A DNA stretch of 9,603 bases. Origin: Hyphomicrobium_A sp035517115. Its GTDB lineage: Bacteria > Pseudomonadota > Alphaproteobacteria > Rhizobiales > Hyphomicrobiaceae. Numbering within the stretch: the first letter of the stretch is position 1; every line of letters starts with the position of its first letter. The DNA lies in assembly GCA_035517115.1 (NCBI GenBank), contig DATIZL010000054.1:1-9603 (forward strand), read 5' to 3'. The notes under the pieces were generated by a model that was not told the DNA's origin, searched no databases, and worked only from the letters and a program-made list of their open reading frames with translations. This document shows positions 1 to 5,580 of this stretch, piece by piece. The translations under genes were made by a program, and so were the position numbers.

Positions 1-12
1 GAGCAAAGGGAG

Positions 13-70
13 CGCGGGCGCCGAGCGGCCGCCATCCGATTATTAAGCCGGCAGCCTTTCGGCGCCCGCG
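13..70. repeat. 12-bp perfect inverted repeat with 34-nt loop
   Basis: CGCGGGCGCCGA at 13-24 is the exact reverse complement of TCGGCGCCCGCG at 59-70. The loop contains the AT-rich GATTATTAAG and the only candidate stop codon for an upstream plus-strand gene (TAA 44-46). It could be a 3' hairpin of that gene or part of a structured RNA. There is no T-run after the right arm, so a classical intrinsic terminator is not supported. Confidence 0.45.
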
Positions 71-410
71 GCGGTGTTCTATGCAGGCCGAGGGCGCGAT
101 ACACATACGCAAGCGGGCCTTGTGGTCCCACCCGGCTACTCTGAGTCCGGGCTCTCGTCGTTCGCGGGACCTCGGGCGGCTGCGCTTGGCCAACCCGGAA
201 TTCGAGTTGAGGCGCCGCTCGCGACGGGCTGCCGTGCGTTCCATTGCGGGAAATGCACAGCCTCGAGTCACCTGCCCCGGCCCTCTGAGGGAGCGAGCCT
301 CGCGACGATGCGGCGAACGGGCCGCACCGCCTCAAGCCGGGCACCGGCCCTGCCCCGCGTCGGCCGCTCAGCTGATGCGTCCCAGGTGGGCAGGGTTGCG
401 AGGATCATAA

Positions 411-426
411 GCGCGGTTCGCCGCGC
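411..426 (-). terminator. Probable terminator hairpin of the 441-824 gene
   Basis: GCGCGG (411-416) and CCGCGC (421-426) form a perfect 6-bp stem. The four-base loop reads TTCG on the plus strand and CGAA on the minus strand. Read on the minus strand it lies about 15 nt after the stop codon of the membrane protein gene and is followed by TTATGATCC, which is only weakly T-rich. Position and stability support a 3' end; the poor T-tract keeps confidence modest. Confidence 0.4.
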
Positions 427-440
427 GGGGATTACTCGGC

Positions 441-824
441 TCAGGTGCGGGGTGCGCGCAGCGCCAGGATTGCGCCGACCACAAACACTGCAAACGACCC
501 CGCGTAGCCGATGGCGCCGACGGCAGCCAAGGGCTCAAACTCGGTGTGGCCCGAAAAGACGAGCGAGAGGCCGGCGACGATAACAATGAGCGAGGCTTCG
601 GCGACCCAGAAATGCAGACTGGCGAGAAGCTGCGGCATCGCCTGTCCTAAGAAGTGATAGAAGAAGCCGAAGACGGCGAAGCTCAACCACCCGATGACCA
701 TGATGTGCGCATGCGTGGGAAGCTGCGCGCGATCTTGCCCGATGGCCATGTGGATGCCGAGCAACAGCCCCAGCATGCCGTAGACAAGGGCCGATATGAA
801 GAACGCTCTGGCGATGCCCCGCAT
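441..824 (-). CDS. Small heme-copper oxidase subunit I-like membrane protein
   Basis: This is a 127-residue integral membrane protein with about four hydrophobic helices (roughly 7-27, 40-60, 70-90 and 100-122). Histidines H25, H38, H40, H57 and H71 lie in or next to the helices. The THAHIMVIGW segment (residues 37-46) and FFYHF (54-58) resemble the His-bearing helices of cbb3-type oxidase subunit I, NorB and NnrS proteins. At 127 residues it is far shorter than a 12-helix catalytic subunit, so it is probably a stand-alone heme-binding or assembly-type membrane protein, not a working oxidase. The start is supported by GGGAGGG four bases before ATG on the minus strand. No other oxidase genes are nearby. 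A Pho-box-like repeat lies 42-69 bp upstream of the start. The family resemblance is clear; the function is inferred and unproven. Confidence 0.8.
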   Translation of the reverse strand: MRGIARAFFISALVYGMLGLLLGIHMAIGQDRAQLPTHAHIMVIGWLSFAVFGFFYHFLGQAMPQLLASLHFWVAEASLIVIVAGLSLVFSGHTEFEPLAAVGAIGYAGSFAVFVVGAILALRAPRT

Positions 825-865
825 AAATCCCTCCCAGGCACGAGCATTGGTTGAGGCACGCGCTG

Positions 866-893
866 TCTGTCAGCAGTTTGACAGATCTTTGAC
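866..893 (-). promoter_or_regulatory. Pho-box-like direct repeat array, three units at 11-bp period
   Basis: On the minus strand the units read GCGTCAAAGAT, CTGTCAAACTG and CTGACAGACAG in tandem. On the plus strand this appears as TTTGAC at 888 and at 877, and TCTGTC at 866. PhoB sites are tandem 11-bp units beginning CTGTCA, and the middle unit matches that start. The array reads toward the start codon of the small membrane protein at 824. I see no convincing -10 element, so this is a candidate site only. Confidence 0.35.
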
Positions 894-909
894 GCTGGCC
901 ACAGAAAGT

Positions 910-929
910 GCTCAGCCGAAACTCTGAGC
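910..929 (-). terminator. Hairpin after the PsiF-like gene, possible terminator
   Basis: GCTCAG (910-915) and CTGAGC (924-929) form a perfect 6-bp stem with an 8-nt loop, about 31 nt past the stop of the PsiF-like gene on the minus strand. The following minus-strand bases, ACTTTCTGT, are mildly T-rich but not a true T-tract. It may separate the PsiF-like transcript from the gene at 441-824. Confidence 0.3.
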
Positions 930-960
930 TCCGGCCGAGTGCTTTGGGTCTCCACCGGTT

Positions 961-1203
961 CTAGACGCCGGTCGCGTCCTTCACGCACTTGGTGGTGAAG
1001 CTCGTCTCGGCTGCACCGTGCAGATTCTTCGCCTTGGCGTCGGCCTCGCACTTGGCCTTCGCGTCCTTCTCGCACTTGGTCATGAAGCTCGTCTCGGCGG
1101 CGCCGTGCAGCTTCTTGGCCTCCGACTGAGCCTTGCAGGTGTCCGCCGCGGCGGTGCCGGCCACGAGGCAGATCGCCGCCAAAGCCAACAGAAGTCTCGT
1201 CAT
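961..1203 (-). CDS. Secreted PsiF-repeat family protein, two repeats
   Basis: This 80-residue protein has a Sec-type signal peptide (MTRLLLALAAICLVAGTAAA) with probable cleavage after residue 20, placing the mature protein in the periplasm. The rest is two near-identical units of 29-residue period: C23 to C44 and C52 to C73, each with C-x20-C spacing and the shared core LHGAAETSF followed by TKC and KDA. This matches the PsiF repeat, named for the phosphate-starvation-inducible PsiF of E. coli, whose molecular function is unknown. Each unit could hold an internal disulphide. The ATG at 1203 is preferred over an upstream one at 1281 because GGAGGAG sits 5 bases before it and the signal peptide begins there; the upstream extension is arginine-rich and not signal-like. 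The 441-824 gene lies downstream on the same strand. Confidence 0.85.
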   Translation of the reverse strand: MTRLLLALAAICLVAGTAAADTCKAQSEAKKLHGAAETSFMTKCEKDAKAKCEADAKAKNLHGAAETSFTTKCVKDATGV

Positions 1204-1240
1204 AGGGTCTCCTCCAGCGTTGCTCTTCCCCGGCGCAAAT

Positions 1241-1278
1241 GTTGGCGCCCGCCGTCGGGCGCAACAAGGGCGCCCTTG
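1241..1278 (-). promoter_or_regulatory. Tandem palindromes upstream of the PsiF-like gene
   Basis: Two dyads are adjacent in the divergent intergenic region. GCGCCCG (1245-1251) and CGGGCGC (1256-1262) form a perfect 7-bp stem with a CCGT loop, extendable by GTT/AAC past one bulged base. Immediately beside it, CAAGGGCGCCCTTG (1265-1278) is a perfect 14-bp palindrome. They lie about 40-75 bp upstream of the PsiF-like start, so they could be 5'-leader hairpins or an operator. No regulator can be named. Confidence 0.35.
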
Positions 1279-1408
1279 CATACAAATCCGTAAGCAAGGC
1301 TAAGGAAGCGTTCGTGCTACCGTCAGCATGCGACGTTTCCGGGGCGCGAAAACTGTTATGCCGGCCGCAGGCGGGGCCCCGCTGCTAACCGAGGAAAGGA
1401 TCGATGCC

Positions 1409-1783
1409 ATGAGTTGGAGCGATACTCTCAAGGAAGCGGTTGGAAACGTCGTCGGCGAAGCGAAGCAGACGGTATGGCCGGAGCTCATGAAGAAGGTTTT
1501 GGGCGACGAGGGCCTGCAGACGATGCTCGTCAAGCTGAAGGACGCCGGTTTCCAGGCGCAGGTGCAGTCCTGGCTCGACAAGAACAAGGACAACCTGCCG
1601 ATCACGGCAGACCAGGTCCGCAAAGCGCTCGGCGATCAGCACGTGCAGCAGATCGCCAAGTCGCTCGGCATTCCGATGGATCAGGTGCTGGACGCGCTGG
1701 CAAAGTTCCTGCCCGCCGTCGCGAGCGCGGCCGGACCGGCGGTAGCCCCGCCCTCGGACGGCAAGCCGAGCACCTCGGCTTAA
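1409..1783 (+). CDS. YidB family (DUF937) protein
   Basis: This is a 124-residue protein of the YidB/DUF937 family, comparable in length to E. coli YidB (about 130 residues). The family signature is visible as LKDAGFQAQVQSWL, then a short linker, ITADQVRKALGD, and a C-terminal helix around IPMDQVLDALAKFLPAV, ending in a loose Ala/Pro-rich tail. There is no signal peptide or membrane helix, so it is probably cytoplasmic and largely helical. The function of the family is not established. The ATG at 1409 is chosen because GAGGAAAGGA lies 8 bases upstream and homology begins there; the 27-residue upstream extension of the frame has no family features. It is divergent from the PsiF-like gene across a 205-bp gap and lies 190 bp before guaB, without evidence that it shares guaB's transcript. 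Confidence 0.85.
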   Translation: MSWSDTLKEAVGNVVGEAKQTVWPELMKKVLGDEGLQTMLVKLKDAGFQAQVQSWLDKNKDNLPITADQVRKALGDQHVQQIAKSLGIPMDQVLDALAKFLPAVASAAGPAVAPPSDGKPSTSA

Positions 1784-1973
1784 GCCGGCGCGCGCAGCCG
1801 ATTCTCCTGGGTTAGAAACGTGGGCTTGCGCCCCGCGGCGTCACGCCCCGTGGAGGAGCGCGCGCGTCCCTTCCCTCGCCGGGGCCAGGGTGGTATAGGG
1901 CTGCCGACATCGTTCCCGCCGGGCCCCGGAACATGTCGCCCGGCTCCACTGGTCATAAGGAGACCGCGGAAGC

Positions 1974-3473
1974 ATGGCTCAAGGCCCGCCCACCCTGGAT
2001 TCCGGCGTCGCGCTGACCTTCGACGACGTCCTCCTCGTGCCGGCCGCCTCGGAGATCCTCCCCAGCCAGGCCGACGTAAGGAGCCGCGTTACGCGCTCGA
2101 TCGCGCTCAACATCCCGGTGATCTCCTCCGCCATGGATACGGTGACGGAGGCGCGGCTCGCCATCGCCATGGCGCAGGAGGGGGGCATCGGCGTCATCCA
2201 CCGCAACCTCGCGCCCGAGGAGCAGGCGCGCCAGGTCGCACTCGTCAAGAAGTACGAATCGGGGATCGTGTTGAACCCCGTCACCATCCACCCGAGCGCC
2301 TCCCTGCGCGAGGCCTTGGCCCTCATGGCCGAGCACTCGATCTCCGGCGTGCCAGTGGTCGAGACGCCGAGGAACGGCTCCGACAAGGGGCGCCTCGTCG
2401 GCATCCTCACGAACCGCGACGTGCGCTTTGCGACCAACCTCGACCAGCCCGTCTCCGAGCTGATGACCAAGGAGAGGCTCGTCACGGTGAAGCGCTCGGT
2501 CGCGCAGGAGGACGCCAAGCGGCTCCTGCACAAGCACCGCATCGAAAAGCTGATCGTGGTCGACGACGAGAACCGCTGCATCGGCCTCATCACCGTGAAG
2601 GACATCGAGAAGGCGCAGAAACATCCGCACGCGTCCAAGGACGCCGATGGGCGGCTGCGCGTCGCCGCCGCGACGACGGTCGGCGAGGAGGGCTTGCAGC
2701 GCACCGAGCTTCTGATGGCGGCCGGCTGCGACCTCATCGTCGTCGATACCGCACACGGTCACTCCGCGCGCGTCTTGGAGGCGGTCCGCCGCATCAAGAC
2801 GCTGTCGAACCGCGTGCAGGTGATCGCCGGCAACGTGGCGACCGCGGAAGGAACAAAGGCGCTCATCGATGCCGGCGCGGACGCGGTCAAGGTCGGCATC
2901 GGGCCCGGCTCGATCTGCACCACGCGCATCGTGGCGGGCGTCGGCGTCCCCCAGCTCACCGCCGTCATGGACTGCGCCAAGGAGGCGGCCAAACACGGCG
3001 TGCCCATCATCTCCGATGGCGGCATCAAGTACTCGGGCGACATCGTGAAGGCGCTCGCCGCGGGAGCGAGTTGCGTGATGATCGGGTCGCTGCTTGCCGG
3101 CACCGACGAGGCGCCGGGCGAGACCTATTTCTACCAGGGCCGCACCTACAAGTCCTACCGCGGCATGGGCTCGATCGGGGCCATGGCGCGGGGCTCGGCC
3201 GACCGCTATTTCCAGCAGGAGGTGAAGGACACCTTGAAGCTGGTGCCGGAGGGGATCGAAGGGCAGGTGCCCTACAAGGGGCCGACGGAGGGCGTGCTGC
3301 ACCAGCTCGTCGGGGGTTTGCGCGCCGGCATGGGCTATCTCGGCGCGAAGGACCTCGCCGACCTGCAGGAGAAGGCGAAGTTCATCCGCGTCTCCCCAGC
3401 GGCGATCCACGAGAGCCACGCGCACGGCGTCTTGATCACGCGCGAGAGCCCGAACTACCCGGGCAACGTCTAG
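1974..3473 (+). CDS. guaB: Inosine-5'-monophosphate dehydrogenase (IMPDH)
   Basis: IMPDH oxidises IMP to XMP with NAD+, the committed and rate-limiting step of guanine nucleotide synthesis, in the cytoplasm as a tetramer or octamer. At 499 residues the length is normal. The (beta/alpha)8 barrel begins with LTFDDVLLVPA (14-24) and SSAMDTVTE (51-59). A two-CBS regulatory domain is inserted at about 100-215, with the CBS-type segments SGVPVVE and EKLIVVDDENRCIGLIT. The catalytic loop GPGSICTTR places the nucleophile at Cys315. SDGGIKYSGDIVKAL (347-361) binds the IMP phosphate. The mobile flap carries the Arg411-Tyr412 pair (GSADRYFQQ). AAGGAG lies about 11 bases before ATG, a slightly long spacing. 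A TATAGG at 1894-1899 could be part of its promoter, but no good -35 accompanies it. REP-like palindromes follow the stop. Confidence 0.98.
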   Translation: MAQGPPTLDSGVALTFDDVLLVPAASEILPSQADVRSRVTRSIALNIPVISSAMDTVTEARLAIAMAQEGGIGVIHRNLAPEEQARQVALVKKYESGIVLNPVTIHPSASLREALALMAEHSISGVPVVETPRNGSDKGRLVGILTNRDVRFATNLDQPVSELMTKERLVTVKRSVAQEDAKRLLHKHRIEKLIVVDDENRCIGLITVKDIEKAQKHPHASKDADGRLRVAAATTVGEEGLQRTELLMAAGCDLIVVDTAHGHSARVLEAVRRIKTLSNRVQVIAGNVATAEGTKALIDAGADAVKVGIGPGSICTTRIVAGVGVPQLTAVMDCAKEAAKHGVPIISDGGIKYSGDIVKALAAGASCVMIGSLLAGTDEAPGETYFYQGRTYKSYRGMGSIGAMARGSADRYFQQEVKDTLKLVPEGIEGQVPYKGPTEGVLHQLVGGLRAGMGYLGAKDLADLQEKAKFIRVSPAAIHESHAHGVLITRESPNYPGNV

Positions 3474-3485
3474 AACTCAGGTGTC

Positions 3486-3572
3486 CTGGGTCCCCGCCTC
3501 CGTGGGGATGACGTTAAGATGATGCGCGGCGTCGCTGATAAGTCCGTCATTCCCGCGCAGGCGGGAACCCAG
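3486..3572. repeat. Inverted pair of REP-like palindromic elements
   Basis: Two 28-nt copies of one palindromic element face each other: 3486-3513 on the minus strand and 3545-3572 on the plus strand, 31 nt apart. They match at 24 of 28 positions. Each has its own hairpin; in the right copy it is TTCCCGC (3550-3556), loop GCAG, GCGGGAA (3561-3567). One difference between copies is compensatory: a C-G pair in one stem is T-A in the other. The CGTCAT...ACCCAG ends resemble dispersed REP elements common in proteobacterial intergenic DNA. The pair follows guaB and could also stabilise or end its transcript. Confidence 0.7.
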
Positions 3573-3584
3573 ACAAATCTGCGC

Positions 3585-3614
3585 TTGCGTTAGCTCAAGG
3601 ACGATAGATCTATA
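3585..3614 (+). promoter_or_regulatory. Candidate promoter of the MAPEG gene
   Basis: TTGCGT (3585-3590) and TCTATA (3609-3614) are spaced 18 bp apart and resemble a housekeeping sigma -35/-10 pair. The -10 overlaps the perfect palindrome ATAGATCTAT (3604-3613). A small hairpin, GGCAC-CTC-GTGCC (3618-3630), lies between it and the start codon at 3655. This would give the MAPEG and rRNA methyltransferase genes their own transcript, separate from guaB. Confidence 0.3.
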
Positions 3615-3654
3615 GCTGGCACCTCGTGCCGCTACCCCTCCGAGAGGCCAATCC

Positions 3655-4080
3655 ATGTCCGTGACGAGCTTGCTGCTGCCGGTCCTCGTGCAGGTGGCGC
3701 TGACGTTTGCCCTCATGGCCTGGATGTGGAAGCTCCGCATCGGCGCGCTTAAGAGCCGCGAGGTGACGTTCAAGGACATTGCGCTGCGGGAGCCGGCCTG
3801 GCCGGCGCGCGTAACCCAGGTCGGCAACTGCTTTCACAACCAGCTCGAGCTCCCCGTCCTCTTCTACGTGCTCGTCGCGTTCACCCTGATCACGCGCACG
3901 AATGACATCGTCTTCGTGGTGCTAGCCTGGGTGTTCGTCCTCGCGCGGCTCGTGCACGCCTATATCCATACCGGCAGCAACGACGTGCAATCGCGCTTCT
4001 ACGCCATGGCGGCGAGTTTTACGGTTCTGATCGCGATGTGGATGACCTTCGCTGTCCGCATCCTGAGCGCGGGAGCCTGA
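3655..4080 (+). CDS. MAPEG family membrane protein
   Basis: This 141-residue protein of the MAPEG fold (membrane-associated proteins in eicosanoid and glutathione metabolism) has the usual four helices at about 5-25, 62-80, 84-104 and 115-137. Family landmarks are RVTQVGNCFHNQLELPVLFY (52-71), with the conserved N-x-x-E in helix 2, and ARLVHAYIHTGSNDV (97-111) in helix 3. Characterised members use glutathione as a cofactor for transferase or peroxidase reactions on lipophilic substrates; bacterial homologues like this one mostly have no assigned substrate. CGAGAGG sits about 7 bases before ATG. It lies 181 bp after guaB, past the REP pair, and only 4 bp before the GTG of the rRNA methyltransferase gene, so those two are probably co-transcribed. 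Family assignment is strong; biochemical role is unknown. Confidence 0.9.
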   Translation: MSVTSLLLPVLVQVALTFALMAWMWKLRIGALKSREVTFKDIALREPAWPARVTQVGNCFHNQLELPVLFYVLVAFTLITRTNDIVFVVLAWVFVLARLVHAYIHTGSNDVQSRFYAMAASFTVLIAMWMTFAVRILSAGA

Positions 4081-4084
4081 GCCG

Positions 4085-5407
4085 GTGCGTGTTGGCGCCA
4101 GGCTGAAAGCCGCCGCCGAGGTGCTCGAGGACATCCTGAGCCGCCACCGGCCGGCCGCCACGGCCCTCGCCGACTGGGGGAAAAACCACCGCTTTGCCGG
4201 CTCCGGCGACCGCGCCGCCATTGGCACCCTCGTCTACGACGCGTTGAGACGTAAGAGCTCGGTTGCCGCGCAGATGGGCTCCGATACCCCGCGCGCGCTC
4301 GTGCTCGGTGCGGCGCCGCGGGCCTATCAGATGACTGCGGCCGAGGTCGCAGCTGCCGCGGACGGGTCGGAGCACGCGCTCACCCCTCTCAGCGACGAGG
4401 AGACGACACGGCTTGCGGGCGCGCTACCCGCCGACGCACCGGCCGCAGTCGCGGGCGACATCCCCGACTGGCTGCTGCCATCGTTTCAGCGCGCGTTCGG
4501 CTCCGCCGCCGCCGAGGAAGGAGCGGCTTTGAGCGCGCGCGCACCGATCGACCTGAGGGTCAACACCCTGAAGGCGACGCGCGAAAGGTTTCTAAAGGCG
4601 CTCGAGCAGCACGGGGCCGTCGCGACCCCGCTATCGCCGGTTGGGGTGCGCATCCCGGCGCCGGAAGGAGCGGCGAGGAGCCCGGCGCTCGAGGCCGAGA
4701 CCGCGCACGGCAAGGGCTGGTTCGAGGTGCAGGACGAGGGCTCGCAGGTCGCCGCGTTGCTTGCCGGCGCCGCGCCTCGCCAGCAGGTGCTAGACCTATG
4801 TGCGGGGGCGGGCGGCAAGACGCTGGCGCTCGCCGCCAGCATGCAGAATACGGGCCAAATCTACGCCTACGACGCCGACAAGCGGCAGCTGCGCCCGATT
4901 TTTGAGCGTCTGAAGCGTGCGGGCGTGCGCAACGTGCAGATCATGGAGGCGGGCGAGGAGGCGGCGCTCAAGGCGCTCGGTCCGCGATTCGACCTCGTGC
5001 TCGTCGATGCGCCCTGCACCGGCTCCGGCACCTGGCGGCGCAAGCCCGATTCGAAATGGCGGCTGAAGCCGGCCAACATCCCCGAGCGCCAGGCCGAGCA
5101 GCGCCAAGTCCTGGCGCTAGGGGGCGCCCTCGTGAAGCCCGGTGGCACGCTGGCCTACGTGACCTGCTCGGTGCTGCCGGAGGAGAATGGCGATCAGGTC
5201 GCCGCCTTCCTCGCCGGGCATCCGGACTTTACGATCGTCCCTTATGCAGAGGCTTGGCGGCCGCGCTTTGGCTCGGAGCCACCGGTCTCGGCCGACGGAA
5301 ATGACAGGATGCTGCAGCTTACGCCGCTGCGCCACGGCACCGACGGCTTCTTCATCGCGCTGCTGCGGAAGCGGTCGGCGCAAGGAACAGAGCGCAACCC
5401 AACGTGA
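4085..5407 (+). CDS. rsmB: RsmB/NOP-type 16S rRNA (cytosine-C5) methyltransferase
   Basis: This 440-residue SAM-dependent RNA m5C methyltransferase belongs to the RsmB (Sun/Fmu)/NOP2 family; RsmB modifies C967 of E. coli 16S rRNA. An N-terminal helical region (about 1-140) precedes an RNA-binding part (about 150-220, with DLRVNTLKATRE and WFEVQDEGSQVAA). The Rossmann domain carries the SAM motif VLDLCAGAGGKTLALAA (235-251) and the acidic AYDADKRQL (261-269). Both catalytic cysteines are present: C311 in DAPCTGSGTWRR (motif IV) and C361 in TCS (motif VI). The start is GTG, 4 bp after the MAPEG stop, with GGGAG inside the end of that gene serving as ribosome binding site, which suggests coupling. 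The exact rRNA target is inferred; a different family member cannot be excluded because the N-terminal NusB-like region is weakly conserved. Confidence 0.9.
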   Translation: MRVGARLKAAAEVLEDILSRHRPAATALADWGKNHRFAGSGDRAAIGTLVYDALRRKSSVAAQMGSDTPRALVLGAAPRAYQMTAAEVAAAADGSEHALTPLSDEETTRLAGALPADAPAAVAGDIPDWLLPSFQRAFGSAAAEEGAALSARAPIDLRVNTLKATRERFLKALEQHGAVATPLSPVGVRIPAPEGAARSPALEAETAHGKGWFEVQDEGSQVAALLAGAAPRQQVLDLCAGAGGKTLALAASMQNTGQIYAYDADKRQLRPIFERLKRAGVRNVQIMEAGEEAALKALGPRFDLVLVDAPCTGSGTWRRKPDSKWRLKPANIPERQAEQRQVLALGGALVKPGGTLAYVTCSVLPEENGDQVAAFLAGHPDFTIVPYAEAWRPRFGSEPPVSADGNDRMLQLTPLRHGTDGFFIALLRKRSAQGTERNPT

Positions 5408-5425
5408 CAACGGCGCGGCGGAAAA

Positions 5426-5445
5426 TTGCAAGTTGCCTCTTGCAA
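5426..5445 (+). promoter_or_regulatory. Candidate operator: TTGCAAG dyad / three heptamer repeats
   Basis: TTGCAAG (5426-5432) and CTTGCAA (5439-5445) are a perfect 7-bp inverted repeat around TTGCCT. The same stretch also reads as three tandem heptamers, TTGCAAG, TTGCCTC and TTGCAAA. It starts 18 bp after the rRNA methyltransferase stop and lies 135 bp before the fusion gene. It could be a regulator site or the stem of a weak terminator; no T-tract follows. Confidence 0.35.
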
Positions 5446-5477
5446 AGTCGTAATTGAGAAATAAGTTCGCGGACTAT

Positions 5478-5577
5478 CGAGGCCAGAGGGGCCTCGGCAC
5501 TTGCACCGGCCGATCGCCGGCGGGCGGGGGCGTTTGAACCCGAGCTGCCAGAGCGCGGCCTTTGAGGACATCTGTCC
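5478..5577 (+). promoter_or_regulatory. Structured leader upstream of the fusion gene
   Basis: Three perfect dyads occur in succession. CGAGGCC-AGAGG-GGCCTCG is at 5478-5496 (7-bp stem). CCGGC-CGATC-GCCGG is at 5506-5520 (5-bp stem). GGACA-TC-TGTCC is at 5566-5577 (5 bp); its left arm overlaps the GAGG ribosome binding site at 5564-5567. The first could instead be the terminator of the upstream gene. The last could hide the ribosome binding site. It matches no riboswitch class I recognise. Confidence 0.3.
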
Positions 5578-5580
5578 ATC

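Larger units (their letters stand above)
1..440. other. Gene-poor stretch with no convincing coding region
   Basis: I see no supportable gene here. The open frames that cross it translate to arginine-, alanine- and proline-rich text without hydrophobic cores, motifs or a well-placed ribosome binding site, as expected for chance frames in GC-rich DNA. One plus frame starts open at the left edge and stops at TAA 44-46, reading SKGSAGAERPPSDY. It could be the tail of a gene beginning outside the window, but 14 residues cannot prove this. I found no tRNA T-arm signature and no RNase P or tmRNA core. An inverted repeat (13-70) and a hairpin (411-426) are listed separately. GGGCCG at about 318 and CGGCCC at about 344 could also pair, so a structured RNA is not excluded. 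Confidence 0.5.

Noticed and set aside
140..160. GAGTCCGGGCTC resembling part of the RNase P RNA core
   Set aside because: Only this short match exists. The AGGAAAGTCCGGGC context and the later conserved ACAGAAA block are absent.
74..583. Possible gene of 169 residues at the left end
   Set aside because: Arg/Ala/Ser-rich text with no hydrophobic core. Its 3' part overlaps the well-supported minus-strand membrane protein gene.
1894..1899. TATAGG as a guaB promoter -10 element
   Set aside because: The only -35 at suitable distance is TTCCCT (1871-1876), too weak to list as a promoter.
1953..3425. Long minus-strand open frame (490 residues) opposite guaB
   Set aside because: It is antisense to a fully supported IMP dehydrogenase. 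Its translation is Arg/Asp/His-rich with no domain motif, an effect of GC-biased codons.
1820..3511. Plus-strand frame of 563 residues overlapping guaB in another frame
   Set aside because: Its product is almost all Arg, Gly, Pro and Ala, and guaB in the adjacent frame has every catalytic motif.
3545..3572. CRISPR repeat interpretation of the 28-nt palindromic unit
   Set aside because: There are only two copies, in inverted orientation, with no regular spacers or cas genes; a REP-type pair fits better.
4085..5580. Candidate intrinsic terminator directly after the rRNA methyltransferase gene
   Set aside because: The dyads at 5426-5445 and 5478-5496 lack a following T-tract, so I list them as regulatory candidates and do not claim a terminator.
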